The notes beneath the pieces were generated by a model. That model did not search any database, was not told where the DNA came from, and saw nothing but the letters and a program-made list of their open reading frames with translations. Position numbers and translations under genes: made by a program. From positions 71,353,671-71,417,670 of the forward strand of contig NC_079492.1 in the NCBI RefSeq assembly GCF_020520425.1: a stretch of DNA of 64,000 nucleotides. Reading direction: 5' to 3'. The DNA is from Spinacia oleracea. Its lineage: Eukaryota > Streptophyta > Magnoliopsida > Caryophyllales > Amaranthaceae. Below are positions 1 to 11,443 of this stretch, one piece after another; the stretch's first letter is position 1; each line of letters starts with the position of its first letter.

Positions 1-2063
1 TGAATTGTGTTGAAACCTCATGCATAATCGTAATGCTCAAGTCTATAATTCAAGCAATGATTGCATATTGGTACATATAGCAATTGAATGACAAAACGTA
101 TTCCTCAATCAAATGTTGGAATAAACTATGTACATGGTATGTCATAGGATTTGTGGATCCAAATAAATGCTTGAAAGAGAAAGCTAGCTTATAAAATCTA
201 AGTACAGATTTAAGCAAGCAATTGGGGATTGGAATTATATTTTAATGAAGCTAATAAGTATTTTAGTTTCATAAAATATACATGATTCTTATAGATATAT
301 ATAAGAAGTTTAGTGGGAGTACGTAAAACTTAATTGGTCCTATGTGTATCACACACATATCTCTCTATTGTAAAATAACATTCAAATGCTAATGACTTAG
401 ATTTGAAATTATTCATCAATAATGGACCATGGCGAAACTTAGTACATACTGGGTATTAAGATCTATTTACAAAGATCTTATGATATTATTTTGGATTAAG
501 TAATGGCATTTACTAAATCAAACACGAAAGTCTCCATTGGAGATATTCGACCCATGTGAATAAATCTAAGTAAAGGATGTTTGAACTATGTATAAGCATT
601 TACTAAGTTAACATCAAAGAATCTAATGAGATTCTTCACCTATATTATATGTCAAAGAATTTAGCTGGATTCAGTATCTACTGAAATTGAATGAGCTAAA
701 GTTACATGAATAGAATTCAATTGGGAATTATTCTACAAAAGAATTTATCATGTATGATATAATATGAGGATCGCCAAAAACGTATCGTATGACTTTAGGC
801 ATGACGAACATATACCAATCTCTATTGATCTAAGTGAAGACCAATTAGATTGAGATCAAGGATACTTATGGTACTTGAAAAGGTACATAGGAATAGTTCT
901 TGATTCAAGGAAATAAAGATATGCTAAATATTGATGCTACACGCATAAACACTGGCAAAGGATCAAGCAAGACCCTTTGGAGTTATCCATTGATAAGGAC
1001 GAGCTATAGAGCATCGTGTTTTGAAATGGCAACATGGATTGGAGACCATGAGTTGTTGCGTGGGAAATTAAATATTAATTTCTATGTTCTAAAGATACAA
1101 CTGGAAAGTCTTCCACATATCTGTGAACTGCATGGATAAGTAAATCCAAACAAAGCATCACTAGCAACCTAAACAGTTGAAGTAAAAGTAATTATTGCCT
1201 AAGAAGCAATAAAACAGGGTTGTTTAAAGTTCTTCACTGAACTTGGGTAGATCACCTATCTGCTGGCTTGATGGTTCTTCATTGAAAAATGCGTAGAACC
1301 ACTCTTGAAGCAAGAAAAACGTCTGCTAACTTAATGGTTCTTCATTGCAAAATGAGTAAAACCACCATCGAAGTAAGAAAGACTAGATCACATAATAAAC
1401 AAACTCGAAGAGATCTTATCATCATATCTCGAAGAACATTCGATGAAAAGGATATTAAGATTGGCAAAGCATGATAACTAAACCTATGCAACAAGTGAGA
1501 AGCAACACTCACGTTGTAGCACTGGAAATCAAGCATAGCTTTGAATTCCATGAACTGTTTTAGAAGATGGGTTTGAGGCCCATGGTTATAAAACATTGGG
1601 GTTGAACATTTATCATATATGAAATGTATTTTCATATTCCATTTAATCTTGGTTTAGTATTAAATGATGAGTCCCTTCAATTTGACGATATATAAGATAG
1701 ACTGTCAGGACCAGTCCTGTGACTAAGAAATGTCTATCAAGTGAACTTGAATGTCAAAGGTTGAAAATGGTCCCTAATCGGAGTTTTCTATAAAATTGGA
1801 CGCATAGAAAACGTTAGACGATTAGAATGCAAGATGACTAGTAGTTCTGTTTCTTGAACTATGTGGACATGGCAATGTCATAATCATTTGCATAGATACT
1901 TACTTTGGGAAGACTAGTATCGGACAAGACCTATGAAACTTTACTGTAAGAGATAAAAATCTATCATGAGTAAATTTCATTAAATTATTAGACACTAAAT
2001 CCTCAATACCTGAGTGATTTGAGATTACTTGTTTGAGAACTGGTTGCTTTGACGTTGACCAAC

Positions 2064-2410
2064 CGTCGCACCGTAAAAGGAGGCTATAAAGGCAACGCTC
2101 AGGTAATTACCTATCAAACGAAGTCTAATCTCAAGATCGCAAGATTGGGATTGTCCTCCCATAAACCGGGATGAGATGCTTAAAAGTTGTACAAAGGCCA
2201 CTCGGAGAGCTAGAAACTGTGAAATGCATGGCCGTGCTCGGATGAATCATAGGCTATGATTATCTGTTTATTTGATCAGTTGAACTCTGAAACCGAGGAA
2301 CACCTCTGGACGTAATAAGGATGACAACTCTTACCTTATGTTCAAGAGCAAGCATCGAGCAACAAAGGAATTAGAAAATGCACACTTGTCCCTAAGGACA
2401 AGTGGGAGAC
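2064..2410 (+). other. Conserved structured 3' UTR and polypurine tract, copy A
   Basis: The segment begins with a block reading CACCGTAAAAGGAGGCTATA and ends with the polypurine tract AAGTGGGAGA directly before the LTR. Just before the tract, at 2383-2404, the arms CACTTGTCC and GGACAAGTG can form a 9-bp hairpin with a 4-base loop; the 3' arm runs into the polypurine tract. The GGAGG at about 2079-2083 can pair with a CCTCC near 2155-2160. The same blocks recur in elements E, C-D, G and H. Confidence 0.7.
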
Positions 2411-3822
2411 TGAAGGAAATAATGCCCTTGGTCCAAGTATGCATTCTATGTTAAGTCTAATAAATGCGGTTCAGTATTAATTAACAAGTTAATAATTCAG
2501 TGAGATCAAGTGAGCTGAATGCCTAGCTAGAGGCCGCTTCAGTTCAAGTGGAATTAATGATATTAATCCACAGCTTACTCTTGACTGAACCCGTAGGGTC
2601 ACACAAATAGTACGTAAACGGATCAAGTATTTAATGGCATTAAATACTCCATCTATGAATATTCGGAACCGACGGATCTTGGTTTCAGTGGGAGCTGAGA
2701 TCGTCACAGGCAAGAAATGAATACTCCGGAAACGATGATATTGCCGGAAACGGAAATATGGATCGTATCGGAAATATAAATATTATCCAAGTCGTAGATG
2801 TTGCCGGAAACAGAAACATGGTACGTATCGGAAAATATTATCGGAAATGGAAATATTGCCAGAATCGGAAATATTGCCGGAAACGGAAATATTGTCAGAA
2901 TCGGAAATATTACCGGAATCGGAAAATAATTCCGGAAACGGAAATATTAAATATTTGTTCGAAACGGAAATTAATTCCGGAATCGGAAATATTAAATATT
3001 GTTCGTATCGGAAATGAATTCCGGAATCGGAAAATTTAATCGGAAGCGCATCGTACGAATAAGCATCGGACGAGGCCTGCCGGACGAGGCCCAGCACGAA
3101 GCCAGGCCATTGCCCAGCAAGCCAAGCGCGCCGCACAAACAGCCACGCCAGGCCCAGCGCAAGGCCAGGCCCAGCAGGCTGCGCAGCGCGCACAGCGCGC
3201 ACAGCACGCGCAGCGCGCAGCGCGCGCGGGCGCTGCGTGGGCTGCTGCTCGCGCGCACGCATGGGGCCCATCGTGGCAGCCGTGCGTGTGTGTGCAAGTG
3301 TTTGTGTTCGTGCACGTTTCCTAAAACATGCAGAGTTCGGTTAATGATTAAATTCCTAATTCTATTTGATAAATTAATTAAAATTAGAGTTCTTGTAGGA
3401 TTCTAGGTTTAATTAATTTGTATCTGAATAGGATTTCGATTCCCTTTCCATACCCCTATAAATATGAGGCTAGGGCTCACAATTTATAACAAGTTTCAAA
3501 GTATTCAAAAGTGAGTTTTTTGAGAGAAAATTAAAACACACATCTTGCTCATAAAGTGCCGAAATTTTCTAGTACCTTAAGGGCGATTCTAGTTGGTCAA
3601 TCTTAAGGCGGATCCGGACGTGCTGTGGACTATCTACGGAGGGACGACACTTGGAGTCCTAAAGACTTGTTCTTGTTCGGTTCGGGCGCAGCTAGGGAGG
3701 GCACGCAACAAAGAGTATGCATCTAAATTATGCTATATGATTATGTGTAAATAATATGTTGTCCTGGGTTAATGGTTGTTTCCGCATGATCTATGTAATG
3801 TCATATGTATCATAACCTAACA
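2411..3822 (+). repeat. LTR of copy A (family 1)
   Basis: A 1,412-bp LTR beginning TGAAGGAAATAATGCCC and ending CATAACCTAACA. It is homologous along its length to the reverse-oriented LTRs at 12709-14107, 36560-37942 and 45566-46948. It contains an array of GGAAATATT-type repeats (2730-3060) followed by a GC-rich block (about 3060-3300). The five bases after it are ACGTC; the matching duplication is off-window. Confidence 0.88.
2730..3060 (+). repeat. Degenerate GGAAATATT/CCGGAA array inside the LTR
   Basis: About twenty degenerate units built from GGAAATATT separated by short CCGGAA or CGGAAACGG spacers. It also occurs, in reverse, at about 13480-13800, 37300-37630 and 46310-46640, so it belongs to the LTR of this family. 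It reads as an open frame of about 93 residues rich in K, R, Y and N here, but this is a by-product of the repeat. Confidence 0.75.
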
Positions 3823-3877
3823 ACGTCGACCAACGGGTCTTTTCTAAAGGGTCTCTTTTCCCATTTTTGTAGTAGTG
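3823..3877. mobile_element. Possible terminal fragment of a CACTA-type DNA transposon
   Basis: Read on the minus strand, the segment begins CACTACTACAAAAATGGG, which resembles the CACTA-terminus of En/Spm elements. The element body would lie to the left, where copy A has inserted. No second terminus is in the window, so the call rests on the short end motif alone. Confidence 0.35.
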
Positions 3878-4094
3878 TATAAAAGTCATGCAACCCTGAA
3901 CAACCCGAAAAGAAACATCAGTGTCCAAATATTCACATAACACAAGGTAACTCTACTAACCAACAATATAAAAAATGACTTGTTCAGAAAAAGAGGAAGG
4001 ATGACACCAAAATCTATGAGTTTATTGCACTATAAAACTACATACAACATCCTGGCTCCGAAAGAAAACTGAAGAGACCGAGCCCTTAACATAC

Positions 4095-4812
4095 CTTGGC
4101 ATCAGTATCCATCTGCATTGGTTTGTCATCACCTTCAGAAGTAGACTTTTCTACTGATACAGGGGTACCATTTTTTGCAGTTGGGATTTCCACACCACCC
4201 TTCGCATCTTGCATGTTTACATCACCTTCACCAGAGGGAGTCTCAGTTGGAGTATCATCAGTGTCCATTTTGTCTCTTTAACTACAGGAACCTCAACTTC
4301 TTCTCCTCCAAGAGCTGGAATTAAAAAAAAAAAAAAGAGAATTCATAAGCAAACTAACCATGAAAGTACAAATCACTGTCACCAGTCTCACCACCAATAA
4401 TAAATTAGTAGCAGACTCACCGTTGCTGATTCAATTGACACAATTCCATGCAGATTCAACCGCACTCTGATCTTAAGCATTGCACAATCACTGTTGCTCG
4501 ATTGAAAATGGCCGATCTGTCCGTTCCATAGAAACGGGTGCAGAGCGAAAGGATATTTAGAATGGCAGTGGAAGCGGGAAAATAAATAAAAAATTGCATG
4601 TTGCAATAGCGTATTATCACTACATAATTAAATAGATAACATAAATTGACCACGAGTATACTAACCGTGTAAGAACTGATCTTTGCAGGAGCTTGGAACT
4701 CACTGGCATCAGTATACTGCACATCAACGGTAAATGTACCTAACCGAAGCATGGCCACAGCCTTCACACAAGGTATGGTACTCCCTTTGGGAATTACGAT
4801 AGTAGTTTGCTG
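4095..4812 (-). pseudogene. Hsp110/HSP70-15-like gene fragment (three partial exons)
   Basis: Three exons on the minus strand match the C-terminal half of plant Hsp110-type HSP70 chaperones. Exon A (about 4812-4666) encodes IVIPKGSTIPCVKAV and FTVDVQYTDASEFQAPAKIS. Exon B (4516-4421) encodes KIRVRLNLHGIVSIESAT. Exon C (4314-4095) encodes the acidic linker with MDTDD, NMQDAK and MQMDTDAK. The A/B and B/C junctions keep GT and AG splice sites, and A to B joins in frame across a known family motif. Exon C carries at least two small frameshifts near 4270-4310. Upstream of 4812 the homology stops abruptly, and no ATPase domain is present. I read it as a truncated or transposed fragment rather than a working gene. 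Missing downstream exons could lie left of copy A. Confidence 0.72.
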
Positions 4813-5186
4813 CCCCTCTATAGACTAAAGCCCCATTCTAACTATGAGAATTTCGATATAGGCTATTCTCTAGAGCACCTATGAGCATATCCAGGTCGAA
4901 CGTATGGCCAGTATAAGGCGTCACTTTATTTTGGAGTCAGAATATCATACATATCAGTTGCGTGATTTGATTGAAGGGTTTCTAACTCCTTATAAAGTTC
5001 AACACGAAAGTCACTTGGTAGGAAAGAGATCACAGCTCAAATGTCACTAAGTGTTAATTCAAGTCGAAAAATATTGACACTTATTCAATTGTTTTGTTTT
5101 GCTGAAAATCAACATCCTTCTCTTATTTCTTTCTTTCTTTCTTATCCTCATCTTCAAACCCGTGGGGGGTTGTTGGAAGTTATTGT
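4813..5186. other. Intergenic, no gene seen
   Basis: AT-rich sequence between the Hsp110 fragment and the solo LTR. I see no coding homology, and no structure beyond a T/C-rich stretch near 5110-5150. It ends in ATTGT, the left target duplication of the next element. Confidence 0.4.
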
Positions 5187-5715
5187 TGGCAACACAAAGA
5201 AAAGAGTGTAAAATAAGAGAGTCCAACATTGGAAAAACTTTTCATATTCTCCTTGTTTATTTATTAGGGTTTGGTTGTAACTCTTGTTTGAGAAAGTGTG
5301 AGAGTGGTATGGGTGCACACATAACACAAACACACACACGCGCGCTAGGCTTTGCTCGGGCCCCGGGCCATGGGACGTGGGACGTTGGCCTTGGACCTTG
5401 GGCCTTGGTACTTGGTACTTTGGCTCTTGCCCGTTTTTACTGTTTGCTCTCCTTAATTCTGATTACTTAATCAGAATTTCGGTTCATTTCCAAAACACAG
5501 GAAAACGTTAAAACCCTTTTTCCAAAAAAACACATTATTTTCTCTCACACAAAATTTCTCTCGGTTTTGGGCATATATTATGGCTCCATCCGGTTTTGTG
5601 TGTGCACACAAAGTCGGAGTTGCGCTAATCTTGGAGGGCGACCGCATTCTGTTCTACTGCACTAGAAGATAACGCGAAATCGTATTTTAGGACAGTGGGT
5701 GTTCAAGACGCAACA
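5187..5715. mobile_element. Solo LTR, 529 bp
   Basis: The segment begins TGGCAACAC and ends GACGCAACA, giving the usual TG...CA ends. It is bounded by the direct repeat ATTGT at 5182-5186 and 5716-5720. The 3' part has the GC-rich and CA-rich composition of an LTR leader, and no internal region or second LTR follows, so it looks like the product of LTR-LTR recombination. Short direct repeats can arise by chance, so the boundaries are moderately supported. Its transcriptional direction is not established. Confidence 0.55.
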
Positions 5716-5720
5716 ATTGT

Positions 5721-7977
5721 TCATAAATCAATTCATCACATGAAATAAGTTCATTCTAATTTCCGTCCACAACATTTTGTACTATCCTATTTAATGGGCC
5801 TTTTTTCGCATTTGTTTAAGGGGGATTTCAAAGATTCTCTAACTCATAACCTACTTTATTTTATAATCTCCAATTCTCCAATTCTCCGATCAATAAAACT
5901 TCCTTCTCTTATGCTTGTAGTGAATCTTTGTATTTATTTGTGTTCTTCATTGACCTTCTTACACTCGTTACAATAGTAATTCTTCATTATACACTATTTA
6001 CATACTCTATTTTTTTTTATTACTATATTAGACTATATATTTACACTTAATTAAGCAAAGACATGCACATGTGAAATCTTGATAGAGTTGTCTCAAAGTA
6101 TATGTTAAATATATCATATTATTATAATTTTAGGTCTTGCATGCACAAGGTGTACAATAAATTTATTGTACACCAACATAACTTTTACCCATTTCTCTCT
6201 AACTTTTACCCATTTTTCTCTCACTTTTATATTATTAAAAATTTTTTGATAGATAAACGTTTAAAGTGTTAAATGATTAGTTTTTATACATTATTAGTGA
6301 TTTTGAAGAAAATATTTTTTATTAAAATGAAAAATTTTATCACTAAAAAGTAGATAACTTTTACATATATAAAGGTAACTTTTAAGCATTTTACGTCAAT
6401 TTTAACTTTAGTGTACAATATTTATTGTACAACCCATGTAAATAAGAATTTGTGTAATAATGATTTGATAGACTAAAGTTATGAGTGGGTTCGGCTAATA
6501 TCTGGTTTTTTAACGGAAAATCAATACTCCGTATATTATTTGGTTTTATGTGTTATTTACTTTAACTTTGCACAAAATATTTAAGGTTGCTTAGCTACTG
6601 AAATAAATAAGTACTTTAATAGGTTTTAATATATCTAATATAACTAAATACTCTTCTAATTTGAGCTTAAAATTAAAAGGAAAATAGTTTACGTTTATGT
6701 AACCAGCTCGAATTATCAACCTTCAGAACCAAAGTTTTTGTGGGTGCTACCTTTACCAATAGAATAATTTATTCCAAAATGTTGTTTTATGGTGATTAAG
6801 AGGGGCAAAGCCCCTAACAAAAGTATAAAACAAAGTCGATGTTGCCGCAAATCGATGGGCGAAAAATTGCACGTGGTTAGGCAATATATTGCGAGCAATT
6901 TAAAATAATAAAAGTGAAACACGATCATTATATGTTTACTTATTTTTAAATTGGTATTCGATTTTTCGTCATGTAAGAACATGAGTATTACATGATTCCA
7001 CTAGTTACATGTTTGGTTCATATAGAAATCGATGTTGTCTAATTTTTCTTTAGATGAACTTTGGGAATAATTTTTCTTTCATATTGTACGTTTATGGTGA
7101 CTAATTGTAATAACACAATTTTTATATATATAATCCTACACGCATCACGTGCACATCAGACTAGTGTAAAAATAAGTTAACTTTGATTAAATTATGTTAT
7201 AATCAGGAAATTCCAGTACCTTAAATGAATAAATACAATAGAAAAAGAGTAAAAATAATTTAAATTCATCAAAAAATAAAATACGGTGAATAAACCAAAA
7301 CAAATTAATGTTTTTTTTAATACCCAATCCGAGTATCCGACAGTTCGGCCATTAAAAAAGCTTAGTAAGATGGCGGTGATATGTAACTATTATCCAAATT
7401 AAGCGCAATCAATAGTATTCGAACGGTAGTACGGTGCATAAATTATGTGTTTAGGAACAAAGATCAAACCCTTCCATATGGACAGAATAAAAAAAACAAA
7501 CAGCTAATCGCAGTCACTATGTCAATCAAAATTCATGTGCATAACACATGAGAATAATGGGGATTTGAATCACAAACAACAACATCACCATAATAAGGCC
7601 AGACTTGTACCATGTGACCTTCCACTTGCCTCATCTATGAATGTATACACAATATATACACATCAAATCTGAACAAATCGAAATATCATACCCCCTCCGT
7701 TCCACAATACTAATTTTATTTTTATTTTTTTGAAAAAAATTAAAATTAGTATTGTCAAGTAATTTTAATTTTTTTTTTGATGGGAAATAATTTTAATTTA
7801 TTATGTTTAACAGCAATGCATTAAAACACACATCAAAATAAAATTAAAAAAGTCAGTACTCGTAATTACTTTATGATAAAAAAAATAAAGAGTAACACAA
7901 GAAAAACAGATGAAAATTATTTCTTTGACAAAATTGAAAGTCAGAGATAATTTCACAAAGCAGAAAATGACGCTTAA
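5721..7977. other. AT-rich intergenic region
   Basis: No convincing exon or protein similarity was found on either strand. It contains one MITE (6144-6435). A small GGGGC-AAA-GCCCC hairpin lies near 6799-6812. A CCCCCTCCGTTCC motif near 7691 resembles one end of a Stowaway element, but its partner end was not found. Confidence 0.4.
6144..6435. mobile_element. MITE with inverted ends containing GTACAATAAAT
   Basis: The left end (CACAAGGTGTACAATAAAT) and the reverse complement of the right end (GGGTTGTACAATAAATATTG) are similar over about 40 bases. Each end is itself a small palindrome around TTGTACAATAAAT. The flanks share ATG (6141-6143 and 6436-6438), a possible 3-bp duplication. Between them is non-coding AT-rich sequence. 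Confidence 0.45.
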
Positions 7978-8192
7978 GGCGCGTTCTATTTACCTTATTT
8001 TTATTTGTTTCGGGAAAAATAAGTTCAGATAAATGCAATTTAATTCATATAAGTTCAGATAAGATAAGTTCAAGAAAAATTAGAGTTGGTCAAATACAAT
8101 TTATAACTAAAATAAGTTTTGATAAATGCTAATATTTCAAATAAGTTCAGATAAGTTCATTTAAGAAAAAATGAGTGAAAATAAAACGCACC
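7978..8192. mobile_element. 215-bp MITE flanked by TTAA
   Basis: The ends are GGCGCGTTCTATTT and AAATAAAACGCACC, an imperfect inverted repeat of 14 bases. Both sides are flanked by TTAA (7974-7977 and 8193-8196). The interior repeats the phrase AAGTTCAGATAA several times. The family is uncertain. Confidence 0.55.
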
Positions 8193-8196
8193 TTAA

Positions 8197-8695
8197 AAAA
8201 ACTTCTTGAAATAGAGGGATTATATATTTTTTTTCGAGGGGAACAAAAGAGTTTTTAATATAAAAAGAAATTTTAAAAAGCAAGAATTTGTTTGTTTATA
8301 TTTTTATTTTATTTTCTTAAAATACATAATACCTCATTTTCTTAATTATATTTATAGTTACTATTTGCAAAAATACTAAGACAATTGTGATAAAGTGTGT
8401 AAAAAAAAAAGGTAAGTATAATAAAATATGGATAAAGTAAAAGAGATATTGTAAACAAGTGAGTGATTGTAAGAAAATAAAGAACAAAGTAAAAGAAAGT
8501 GACTGTGGAAAATTTGTAAACTTTATGGGGTAAAATGGATAATACGTTAGATTTTCATGTCAAAAAATAATATAAATCACAATGTAAAAAATGTTATGAA
8601 ACAGACTAAGATATATACATTGTGCAGAACATTTAAAAACATAGATAGTATTCACTAATCAACTAAATGTTACTTATGAGCTTTGTCTTGAGTCC
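8197..8695. other. AT-rich intergenic, no gene seen
   Basis: Mostly A/T runs with short simple repeats. No open frame with recognisable similarity was found on either strand. Confidence 0.4.
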
Positions 8696-8892
8696 GGATC
8701 CTCTAGAGTTTTAATAAAACTCTACAAGGTAGAGTTGTATCTAAACCATACATTTTATAATCAATGGCTCATATTGATGAGAAAAAATAGGGGGAATTTT
8801 GAAAAGATAATATATGAACCATTGATTGAAAAATCAATGGTTGATATGCTCAAACTCTACCTTGTAGAGTATTTTAGAACTTTAGAGGATCC
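8696..8892. mobile_element. 197-bp MITE with GGATCCTCTA ends
   Basis: The left end (GGATCCTCTAGAG) and the right end (CTTTAGAGGATCC) begin an imperfect terminal inverted repeat of about 42 bases. It continues through ACTCTACAAGGTAGAGTT on the left and its complement on the right. The interior also holds a shorter inverted pair around ATCAATGG and CCATTGAT. No coding sequence is present, and the target duplication is not clear. Confidence 0.55.
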
Positions 8893-9376
8893 AAAACCCT
8901 CTGTCTTATAATCAATATTTGTATAAAATGTCAAAAAATCGAAATGGATAAAAAAAAAAAATGACATAGAAATGGATAAATACTTCGCGCAAGGGAAAGG
9001 GTGTCTTTTTAATAAATGAAAATAAATCTAAAAAAAGCAAGAATTTGTTGGTTTATATTTTGATTTTATTTGCTTAGAAATCCATGTGGGGTTGTGATGA
9101 AAGAGGAAGAAAATGTTAAAAGGGAGAACGTGGACATAATTGAATGGGGATCAGACTTTGTAGGGGATAATTCCTATTTTATAAATGCAAATTTGGAAAT
9201 TTATTATAAAAATAATACTTCTTTTGTTTGCTGACGTTTTTCTTATTTGAAATATTGAAACTATTTAGAATTTGAGATACTTTTTAATTTCTTTATATAT
9301 ATATTTTGGAAGTTTATTTGATTCGTCCTCATTAAATTCTTTCACAATGTCAATTTAAAAAAAAAATTACTAATAT
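8893..9376. other. AT-rich intergenic, no gene seen
   Basis: A/T-rich sequence upstream of the expansin gene. No exon-like or repeat structure that I can support. Confidence 0.35.
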
Positions 9377-9387
9377 GGTTAAAGATT

Positions 9388-9457
9388 TTTTTTTTGGTGT
9401 TAGCACCCGATTCACCCTTATGGTTAATCCGGATTCGAGACGAGTTCTGGGTGGATA
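9388..9457 (-). mobile_element. 5'-truncated SINE-like insertion
   Basis: A 70-bp segment flanked by the 11-bp direct repeat GGTTAAAGATT (9377-9387 and 9458-9468). On the minus strand it ends in GTGCTAACACC followed by a poly(A) run, which appears here as a T run after the left repeat. A long target duplication plus a poly(A) tail indicates target-primed reverse transcription. The body is too short to retain a full Pol III promoter. Confidence 0.55.
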
Positions 9458-9640
9458 GGTTAAAGATTGATAGCTAAAAAATTTGTGTACAAATAAATGT
9501 GTGCAGTCAAAACAAAAAATCAACAAAAAATGGATGGACATATTAATATATATAATTTGCTTATGTTTTTTTTCTACCTCAATATGGTTCCATGTGAGGT
9601 GATTGCAAAGGGGCTAAGAACTAGAGTGGTACACCTCACA

Positions 9641-9647
9641 TATAAAA
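9641..9647 (+). promoter_or_regulatory. TATA box of the expansin gene
   Basis: TATAAAA lies 120 bases upstream of the expansin start codon, a normal spacing for a plant promoter with a short 5' UTR. No other TATA-like motif fits better in the 200 bases before the ATG. Confidence 0.55.
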
Positions 9648-9766
9648 CGAAGCACCACTCCCAACATTTATTTCAGCAATTACAACAATATCTATCCTCT
9701 AATCCAAACCCATCTTTATTCTTAGCTACTTTCTCATCTTCATCCACTTCGTCCTGAAAATTAAAA

Positions 9767-10771
9767 ATGAACAAAGTAGCCTTAGCGTTAGTCAATACTC
9801 TTCTAGGATTATGTTACCTTAACATTAGTGTTCATGCTTTTGTTGCTTCTGGATGGCAAAAGGCTCATGCCACTTTTTACGGTGGTGGTGATGCTTCTGG
9901 AACCATGGGTATGTTTTTTTTTTACGAAATAAGTTAATTAAAGTATGTTAATATTGGTATATTTGTTTCATTAAACTAATCGAAGATACATAGGACTGAA
10001 TGTTTTATTGTTTTGCAAATATGCATACATATACAGGAGGGGCTTGTGGATATGGTAACTTGTACACTGCTGGGTATGGGACTAGGACTGCAGCTCTTAG
10101 TACTGCATTGTTCAACGATGGTGCTTCATGTGGGCAATGTTACAAGATCATGTGTGACTATAAGACGGATCCCCAGTGGTGCAAGAAGGGAACATCGGTC
10201 ACTATAACCGCAACAAACTTCTGCCCTCCAAACTATGCATTGCCAAACAATGCTGGAGGTTGGTGTAACCCTCCTCTTCAGCACTTTGACATGGCACAAC
10301 CTGCCTGGGAGAAGATTGGTATCTACAGAGGTGGAATCATTCCTGTCATGTTCCAAAGGTTTGATCATTTAATCCTTAATTACTAAACTCAGAATAATTT
10401 GAACGAATCCTCGTACTAAATCGTGATGGATTGTATTATTAAAGTTGTTAATGTGTGACAGGGTACCCTGCAAGAAGCATGGAGGAGTGAGATTCAGCAT
10501 AAATGGAAGGGACTACTTTGAACTTGTATTGATTAGTAATATAGCTTCAGCAGGATCAATCCAATCTGTTTTAATAAAGGGATCTAAAACTAACTGGTTG
10601 GCGATGTCAAGAAATTGGGGGGCTAACTGGCAGTCATTAGCCTACCTTGATGGACAATCACTCTCCTTCAGAGTCACTATCACTGATGGCCAAACCCAAG
10701 TCTTTAACAACATTATTCCTGCTAATTGGCAATTTGGTCAAACATATTCCAGTCGTTTACAATTCCATTAA
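9767..10771 (+). CDS. EXPA: Alpha-expansin (three exons)
   Basis: Exons are 9767-9908, 10037-10358 and 10462-10771, all with GT-AG borders, joining in frame to 257 residues, normal for an alpha-expansin. Residues 1-24 are a hydrophobic signal peptide ending near SVHA, so the product is secreted. The first domain (about 48-155) is the six-stranded double-psi barrel, with the motif GACGYGNLY (49-57), the cysteines C51, C79, C82, C87, C96, C110 and C124, and the HFD signature at 130-132. The C-terminal domain (about 165-257) is the cellulose-binding beta-sandwich with the aromatic stretch [14 protein letters not shown]. Expansins loosen cell walls at acid pH without hydrolysing polymers. The first intron after the TMG codons is typical of the family. 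The start was chosen because it is the first ATG after the TATA box and gives a proper signal peptide. It most resembles the EXPA11 type, but I do not claim orthology. The gene appears intact. Confidence 0.93.
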
Positions 10772-11443
10772 TACTATAAGGATCGCGCTTATGCAGTACA
10801 TGATCAGTTTGTGGGTTGAAATTGTTGATAGGCAGAGGCGTGCTCATTGCTTTTTCGCCATTGAAGCAGCCCGCCAAATCTATCATTTGTAACATATTAA
10901 GCGGCTTCAATTATATCATTTCGGAAGATTGGTGGTTCATTACGGAAGTGGGGAATCCATCAACTGGAGGCTACTGCTAGTGAAAAACATGGGAATTTTA
11001 AGTTAAACCCATTTAATAGTGTTATACATATTAAGTTCGAAGATGTTTTTTCGTATCAAATAAGAAACCAACCGATAATTTTTGGTTGCTTTCACCACCC
11101 TATAATTCTATAAATATCTTTTGTAATTTCTTTTGGTTTGTTATGTGTGATCAGTTGTAGTAGATTCTTTTGTTTTTGAATTTAGGATCTTGTTTTACCG
11201 TACAATGTTTTATGGAACGGAGGGAGTATAAAAAATTACTAAAATTAACGGAGGGACTATGAGTATTTGTTTATAGTTCATAGAATAGATATGGTTTACA
11301 GTTTACTGATCTTTCCTCATTTTAGTTTGTGACATAACCTGGCTAGTTTTTTTATGGCTTAAACATGATAATTTTCATAATTCATTCAATCACAAAATTC
11401 ATAACTACTGAGTTCTGTGTATATTGTACAGTGTGGTAACTCT
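10772..11443. other. Expansin 3' flank and intergenic DNA
   Basis: It holds the presumed expansin 3' UTR. AT-rich polyadenylation-like motifs (ATAAAT) lie near 11110-11120. A motif GGAACGGAGGGAGTA near 11213-11228 looks like one end of a Stowaway MITE whose other end I did not find. No second gene is visible. Confidence 0.4.

Larger units (their letters stand above)
1..3822 (+). mobile_element. 3' part of a Copia-derived LTR retrotransposon (family 1, copy A)
   Basis: This is the 3' end of an LTR element that starts before the window. The internal part (1-2410) contains no credible long ORF. It is nearly identical to the reverse complement of 37943-40352 in element C-D, which identifies it as the same family. 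A stretch around 1440-1540 still aligns by eye with the end of the Copia RNase H gene preserved at 47784-48032 (the ACTAAACC and ATCAAGCAT blocks), so the sequence is decayed pol. It ends in a polypurine tract followed by an LTR starting TG and ending CA. The 5' LTR and the upstream target duplication are outside the window, so the insertion cannot be dated. Confidence 0.85.

Noticed and set aside
900..1139. Plus-strand frame of 79 codons
   Set aside because: It has no ATG start and no similarity, and lies in the decayed internal region of copy A.
7690..8222. Possible Stowaway MITE beginning CCCCCTCCGTTCC
   Set aside because: No matching opposite end or TA duplication. The GAGGGA at 8213 does not pair well, and the MITE at 7978-8192 lies between them. 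The isolated end near 11213-11228 has the same problem.
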